DNA of 19,658 bases, from the NCBI GenBank assembly GCA_021798635.1, contig JAJZGH010000065.1:1-19658 (forward strand). Reading direction: 5' to 3'. Made by a program: the position numbers and the translations under genes. Positions within the stretch are counted from its first letter, which is position 1; every line of letters begins with the position of its first letter. The stretch is from Planctomycetota bacterium (GTDB lineage: Bacteria; Planctomycetota; Phycisphaerae; WQYP01). Positions 14,684 through 19,658 of the stretch are shown here, in pieces. The notes under the pieces were generated by a model. That model was given only the letters and a program-made list of their open reading frames with translations. It searched no databases and was not told where the DNA came from.

Positions 14684-17600
14684 CTATTGTGGCGCGGAAG
14701 CGGACCTCTTGAGAATCTCTACGGCTTGGGCGAGGAAGTCGCTATCGACGAACGGCACCTGCCCGAAGACGATGTTTGGCTCCCCCTCAAGCTTTGCCAC
14801 TAGGTGCCCTTTCCCGAGGAGCCGCTCGGCACCTTTTTCACCCAGAGCGATTTCCGAAGTGCCTTCGCCGTCAACGCGAAGCACGAGACGGTTGCCAAGA
14901 TTAGCGCGGAGTTGCATGGGCATAACGTTTACGTCGGGGCGCTGCGCGGCGAACACGAGAGATATCCCTGCGGCCCGGGCTTTGACTCCTAGGCGACCAA
15001 CCACGCTGGAGATCGATTCAGCGTACTCCGGCGTCATCATCCACTCGGCGAACTCATCGTGGATAACCCAAAGCAGCGGCAGCCGCTCGGTAGCACCGGC
15101 CTTTCTATTGAGCTCAAAAACGTTCGATACCCGATTTTCTCTTAACACTCGGTAGCGGCGGTCCATCTCGTCGACAAGATCATTGAGCTTGCGGCCAGCC
15201 TCACCTTGGTCATCGATTATCTTGCCCTGTAGGTGAGGGAGTCCTTCAAATGCAAAGTAATCCACACCGAGCTTGGGGTCGATGAGAATAATTTGCGCCT
15301 GTAGCGGCGTGTTCGTGCAGGCGATCCCGATAATGATATTCTGCATCAGAACGGATTTTCCGCTGCCGGTTGACCCGGCAATAAGTGTGTGCGGGGCGTT
15401 CGATTTTGGGGAGAAAAACAACGGTTGGCTGTCCTCCTCTTTGATAGCAATTAGCAGTTCATGGTTACCACCAGGACCATCGGGACTCCAGTTCCTCCAG
15501 ACATCCGGCAAATGCAGCACGCGCCGGCTGGGCCGAGCGATGGCAATGACCACTATGCCCGGCTCCGCCCGGACGGAAATCACGTTTAGCTTGTGTGTTG
15601 TCAGGAATTCCGATCGTCGCCGCAACACCTGCTCGACGGTCAGGTTGGCGCTTCCTTGGAACTTCAGCAGTGCCGCGTTGGGAGTAAGGGAGCTGGTGAG
15701 AAGCTTGGATTGAAGTTGGAACTGTTGTAATGCACCTTTACATAGGTTCTCGGCCTGCTTTAGCCAATCGGCGTCGGCGGCGTTGTCCTGAATTCCGCTC
15801 TGGTATTGATCGAGCAATTGTTTGATGCCCTTGTACGCCCATCTTGTTGCTTGTGATGGCCCCGGACCTTCCGTTGACGGAGCCTCTCGCGCCGTTGGCC
15901 CTGGCCCAGCTGGTGCGGGCGTCGGCCCAACGGGCGCTTTCTCAGGCGCACCGCCGCTATCGTCAGGGGGATCCTGATCGGTGTTTTGGCGCAGCGTGAT
16001 TTGGATCCGGTCCGAGGGCCTACGGTAACCTTGCTCATTCCAAATATCCTCTCCCGCGATGCTTTTCCTGATGCCGATGGGGTTCACGTCGTTCCAATAA
16101 GACAAGACAAGCTCGCGGAGTTTCGCCCGTGAGAAAACCTCCTGGAAGGATTGCTCCGAGTCAGCCACGGTGGCGAAATCTGAGCACTCGCCGGCGTCAG
16201 ACGGTCCGGATACAAATACGTGTGAGTATCCTCGCATGTAGATTCCACATTGGCCGGCACGCACGGCAGTGCGCCAAGCGGCCAGATTGATCGGAGAGTT
16301 TGCTGGAAACTGTATTCCGCTTAGGATCAGGTCCGAAAAACGGGAAAGCCAGAGATCGCGATCCAAACGTTTGGGGTCGCCAAAGATAGCGTCGTCGATT
16401 CGGCGCACCGTGTCACGTAGTTGCTTTTGTGATTCTTTACGTTTTGCCGCGAGGTTTGCGGCCTGGATATATTTTGATTCCGAGATGATGACGGCCAGGT
16501 GAAGCTTTCCGTCGGCGGTTTGTTCCGGTGAAAGCGCCAGAACGTCGGCGATCTGTTCCTCACGCTGGCCGAGCCATTCGGCGTAATCGTCAAGGAAGTA
16601 CCAACCAAAACGCCGGCCGGTCCCGAGTTCGTGGCGTACAATATGTCTGCTAAGAACCACGCCCATCAGTTCACTTGCGTTTCGGCCGCGTTTGGCCGCA
16701 CGCAGAACAATATCGCCGGATATCTCATTTGCGTCGCTAATAAATTTCTCGGCAATGTCCCGGCAGGCGTCCTCGCCGATCTCGAGATTTAAGTCCTTGA
16801 CCCGCCCCAGCACCATAGAGCGCAAGAGACCAAGGGGTGCCGTCGACGAAATTATTACGTTCCGGCCCTCCGTCGCGTCCTGTTTGCAGCGGATGACTTT
16901 AACGCTTTGGTTTAGGAGTTGTCGGCGGTCGAGAAGTTCATCGTAATTTACTACCCAGTTTCCCAGGTGGTGAATCTCCTGGAAGATGCTTTGGGTTGTC
17001 GGATCATGGAAATCCAGCTTTCTCGCGGGAAGGAGGCGTGTGCGCTCGTTCCCGTCCCAGTCGCCTTTGATGAAAGTTGTGAGCGCACCAATGAACTGCC
17101 ACCCCTCCCGCGTCTGTACCGGGCAGCATAGGTAGGCGACTGATTTCATGTCGTCCGTTGCGGAGGGCCGTCGCCGTGACCATCGCGCTGGTATGAATGC
17201 GTCGGAAGGAACGGGGACGCAATCTTCGCTGTACCAGTCTAAGCTCGCGTGCCGGGCAATTACGTCTTGAAGGAATACAATATCGGCTGGGGGGCCGTCC
17301 TTGGGATTTGGCACCGGTGCCTGATCGGCCATGATTCCAATCCGAAGCCGCGCCATAAAATCTTTTGCGGCCTCACTGGAAATGAAGGAATCGTTGTCTG
17401 CATCCGAGGACTCGATAATTTTCTCGTATAGTTCGCGAAGCTTTGCTCCGTCCCGGTGGCGCAACACGATGTGGCACCGGATGTCCTCCTCGTCCTCGTG
17501 GAATTGGTTGATCTTCTCCACCAAGGCGTAGGGGAGCCGGGCGGAATCGCAATTGTAAAGGACGACCGAAAGATTGGCACGTTCGTGCGGGTAGAGCGCC

Positions 17601-19658
17601 AGGTAGCGTTTTGTCAGCCCTAGCAGGAGTTCAGAGGTTTCCGAAGGATTTTCGTTGGTGTCGTCAAAGCCATCATTACTGATTACCGGAGCCTCGTGGA
17701 GGCTGTAGTCGAGAAAGTGGTCTGTCATGGAAAGTATCTCTGGCTTTTTTTCCTGCCACCCCAAGGCAAGCTCCGGGTAATAGGGGTGCAACAGTTCGGA
17801 TTTCAGTTCCTTGAAAAATAGAGGCGCGTCGCCAAAGAACACCTCTTCGGCGGTGAGTAAGTGGCGCACGAGTGCGGCGATCTGTCTCGCTTTGATAGCC
17901 ATGGCTTCAAGCCGCAGGGGATGCCACGGCGCTACGACTGCTGTTGGCCGCCCACCGTCAACTGCCACGGTTCCGATCTCCAGGAGCGGGCGGAGAAGGC
18001 TGTCGCGATTACGATCCCCTTTCGCGTCGCCGGAGATAGCTTGAAGCAAGTCCCCATAATCCACAGCTTGCCTTAGCATCACGCTGCAGCCGAGGCCCTC
18101 CTGCACAAAGCCGGAAATTGCCTCCTGGTAGCTCTGCTGAAATTTGTGGAAGAGTTCTAGCACCTTCGCGCCGATCGACTCGGAGAGCAGGCCCCGGGAT
18201 TGGGCTTCCGAGATGTTAGCGGGCCATATCTTTGATATATCGTGTTGCGTGTTATACGTGGCCACGAGAGAGCCTCTGTCTCGCCCATATGCAGGATACA
18301 AGGTACGAATATTCCTGAGGTCCAGAGATTGATAACGCCCCTTGTTGCTGACCGGCTCACGGCTAACCCGGCATTTGCGTAGCGGCTGCTGTTGCAGGCG
18401 ATTCCAATCAGAGGAGAACTCGCTTGCCACCCCGTTAGGATCGAACTTCCATACGATTTGCTTGAAGCTGGTCTCTGGCGTTCCAGCGCTGGTTTCAATC
18501 TCAAGCTCCACAGTGAACTTGAGTTGCAGCGCCGGCTTGGCAAGTGATATATTCACGAATGGCTTTGAGCCCTCACGCCATTGCGTGCTCAGATCGGCAA
18601 AATTCATCAGATCGCCGACGTCCCAAGACACCCTATTACCGAAGAGCGCCCGCAGGCCGCCGTAGCGAAGGGCGAAATAAAGACCGGCGTCCTCGTTGAG
18701 CTCCTTCAGATCTTTTCTCGTGCGCCGATCACTGCTAATTCGGAGCCGTCGCTTCGAGGAGGAAAGGTCGTTGTCAAATAACTGCTGAAAGGAAAGCGTC
18801 AAGCCCACAAGGAAATCTTCTACCTCGATAGGGCTGCCGTAGATGAACCGATCCCATTTCGTTTTTAGGGATGTTTCCTCTTTTAACTCACCTCGGTGCG
18901 CGCGGTAAAAATCCTCGTCTTCGTCGTGTGCTCCCCCACCACGGCAGTCGCACAATCGTACGAGATAGCCGCGGTCCTCTTCGGTGAGCAGCGAAGGATC
19001 GCGATCGTCGTAAAATTGCGTTGTGGCTTTCCCGATGTTGAATTGCTCGCGCTTCAGACCGTCGAATAACGGCTTGACCGACTCCCATTCACACTGCGCA
19101 AGCGCAGCGGCCTGTGTGTTCCAGCCGCTATTTGCGGCGATGAATGCATTTATTGTGGGGTGGAGGTTATCAGGAATTGAGCCTCGGACCTTTTCGAACG
19201 CGGACGCCATCTCTTCCCCTAACAGCAGCACCTGCGAAGGTGTTTGCTTGAGGAGGTAACACGCCCGCCTCTTAATCGCTTGAGCATACAGTGCCTTCCA
19301 TTTCGATGTATGGCCGGCCGTTTTGTCGTTGAGCGCTCGGAAGAAGCCTGTGTCGCGCGGGATGCGAAGGGCCGGCAAGGCGGCACCCATAGCCGATAAT
19401 ATCGGATCGCCTTCCTCTACCGCTTTTCGAGTTTGCAGGAGATATTCGGCAAACCGGTCAACCGCAGTAGATTGTAATTCAAGCAAGGCTTGCAGGGCCT
19501 TTACCCACCAGTGCTTGTGCTGATCGCTAATCGGCAACCCCTCTGCGGCGAGGCCCACCCAAAGTTCGGGATGCGCCTGAAGCTGCGCGGCACCGATCTG
19601 AACCAATTCCTTGAGAGATTGCTCCTCGTCATCACCCGTGTTAGCCAAAAGCAGTAGA
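14684..19658 (-). CDS. dptH: DptH (DndH)-type FtsK/HerA ATPase of phosphorothioation-dependent restriction (5' end probably beyond the edge)
   Basis: A giant protein of at least 1654 residues. In Dnd/Dpt systems DptF, DptG and DptH act together to attack DNA lacking phosphorothioate marks, and DptH is the largest, with a C-terminal FtsK/HerA motor. Here the C-terminus shows Walker A GSTGSGKS (1425-1432, numbered from the TTG at 19648), IILIDPKLGVDYF, Walker B LLWVIHDEFAEW (Asp1531-Glu1532), then VKARAAGISLVFAAQRPDV and LGNRLVLRVDGEGTSEIALG. A Pro/Ala/Gly-rich linker (about 1220-1262) separates it from a long N-terminal part that I cannot assign. The frame stays open to the right edge with no ribosome site before the TTG, so the true start may lie outside. 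The DptH name rests on size, architecture and motif style; another defence-linked FtsK-like giant is the alternative. Confidence 0.68.
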   Translation of the reverse strand, partial: LLLLANTGDDEEQSLKELVQIGAAQLQAHPELWVGLAAEGLPISDQHKHWWVKALQALLELQSTAVDRFAEYLLQTRKAVEEGDPILSAMGAALPALRIPRDTGFFRALNDKTAGHTSKWKALYAQAIKRRACYLLKQTPSQVLLLGEEMASAFEKVRGSIPDNLHPTINAFIAANSGWNTQAAALAQCEWESVKPLFDGLKREQFNIGKATTQFYDDRDPSLLTEEDRGYLVRLCDCRGGGAHDEDEDFYRAHRGELKEETSLKTKWDRFIYGSPIEVEDFLVGLTLSFQQLFDNDLSSSKRRLRISSDRRTRKDLKELNEDAGLYFALRYGGLRALFGNRVSWDVGDLMNFADLSTQWREGSKPFVNISLAKPALQLKFTVELEIETSAGTPETSFKQIVWKFDPNGVASEFSSDWNRLQQQPLRKCRVSREPVSNKGRYQSLDLRNIRTLYPAYGRDRGSLVATYNTQHDISKIWPANISEAQSRGLLSESIGAKVLELFHKFQQSYQEAISGFVQEGLGCSVMLRQAVDYGDLLQAISGDAKGDRNRDSLLRPLLEIGTVAVDGGRPTAVVAPWHPLRLEAMAIKARQIAALVRHLLTAEEVFFGDAPLFFKELKSELLHPYYPELALGWQEKKPEILSMTDHFLDYSLHEAPVISNDGFDDTNENPSETSELLLGLTKRYLALYPHERANLSVVLYNCDSARLPYALVEKINQFHEDEEDIRCHIVLRHRDGAKLRELYEKIIESSDADNDSFISSEAAKDFMARLRIGIMADQAPVPNPKDGPPADIVFLQDVIARHASLDWYSEDCVPVPSDAFIPARWSRRRPSATDDMKSVAYLCCPVQTREGWQFIGALTTFIKGDWDGNERTRLLPARKLDFHDPTTQSIFQEIHHLGNWVVNYDELLDRRQLLNQSVKVIRCKQDATEGRNVIISSTAPLGLLRSMVLGRVKDLNLEIGEDACRDIAEKFISDANEISGDIVLRAAKRGRNASELMGVVLSRHIVRHELGTGRRFGWYFLDDYAEWLGQREEQIADVLALSPEQTADGKLHLAVIISESKYIQAANLAAKRKESQKQLRDTVRRIDDAIFGDPKRLDRDLWLSRFSDLILSGIQFPANSPINLAAWRTAVRAGQCGIYMRGYSHVFVSGPSDAGECSDFATVADSEQSFQEVFSRAKLRELVLSYWNDVNPIGIRKSIAGEDIWNEQGYRRPSDRIQITLRQNTDQDPPDDSGGAPEKAPVGPTPAPAGPGPTAREAPSTEGPGPSQATRWAYKGIKQLLDQYQSGIQDNAADADWLKQAENLCKGALQQFQLQSKLLTSSLTPNAALLKFQGSANLTVEQVLRRRSEFLTTHKLNVISVRAEPGIVVIAIARPSRRVLHLPDVWRNWSPDGPGGNHELLIAIKEEDSQPLFFSPKSNAPHTLIAGSTGSGKSVLMQNIIIGIACTNTPLQAQIILIDPKLGVDYFAFEGLPHLQGKIIDDQGEAGRKLNDLVDEMDRRYRVLRENRVSNVFELNRKAGATERLPLLWVIHDEFAEWMMTPEYAESISSVVGRLGVKARAAGISLVFAAQRPDVNVMPMQLRANLGNRLVLRVDGEGTSEIALGEKGAERLLGKGHLVAKLEGEPNIVFGQVPFVDSDFLAQAVEILKRSASAPQ

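Noticed and set aside
14403..15155. 250-residue plus-strand ORF
   Set aside because: Mostly antisense to the FtsK-like domain of dptH, low-complexity Ser/Arg-rich, no recognisable motif.

Overview
This window looks like chromosomal DNA from a moderately GC-rich bacterium. Three things suggest a polysaccharide-degrading, possibly planctomycete-like heterotroph: a very large plant-type GH35 beta-galactosidase, a Gfo/Idh/MocA oxidoreductase beside an amidohydrolase, and a paired M16 peptidase operon. That taxonomic guess is low-confidence inference, because no rRNA or other marker is present. Almost everything is on the minus strand; only an amidohydrolase and a YbjQ-family gene are on the plus strand.

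Left part (1-3200): the suf iron-sulfur cluster assembly operon, read leftwards as sufB-sufC-sufD, with sufD cut by the window edge. Its promoter region holds a perfect 18+5+18 palindrome. The centre of the palindrome resembles a Fur box and one arm carries a consensus -35 hexamer, so it looks like an operator for iron or redox control. Its position 10 bases after the GH35 stop also makes it a candidate hairpin terminator.

3200-6265: a secreted or membrane-anchored GH35 glycosidase of about 1018 residues.

6340-8445: a compact two-gene cassette, an AAA/ABC-type ATPase followed 4 nt later by a TOPRIM-like DUF4276 protein. Its architecture recalls the PARIS and OLD-type ATPase plus TOPRIM defence modules. 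It sits between housekeeping genes, with a candidate repeat-bearing control region upstream and a nested inverted-repeat structure just downstream. This is the best candidate here for a little-described system.

8584-12393: a likely operon, read leftwards, of a Gfo/Idh/MocA oxidoreductase, a non-catalytic M16 peptidase subunit and a catalytic M16 peptidase subunit. 12527-13905: a divergent amidohydrolase-2 gene, then a YbjQ (UPF0145) gene. 13985-14152: a 55-residue DUF1328 membrane protein facing them.

14153-14683: a gene-poor stretch with two possible tiny ORFs and a 9-C tract. 14684 to the right edge: a giant protein of at least 1654 residues with a C-terminal FtsK/HerA-like ATPase, best read as DptH (DndH), a component of DNA phosphorothioation-dependent restriction. 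Its 5' end probably lies beyond the window; partner genes (dptF, dptG, dnd genes) would be expected to the right. The right end is therefore probably the edge of a defence island.
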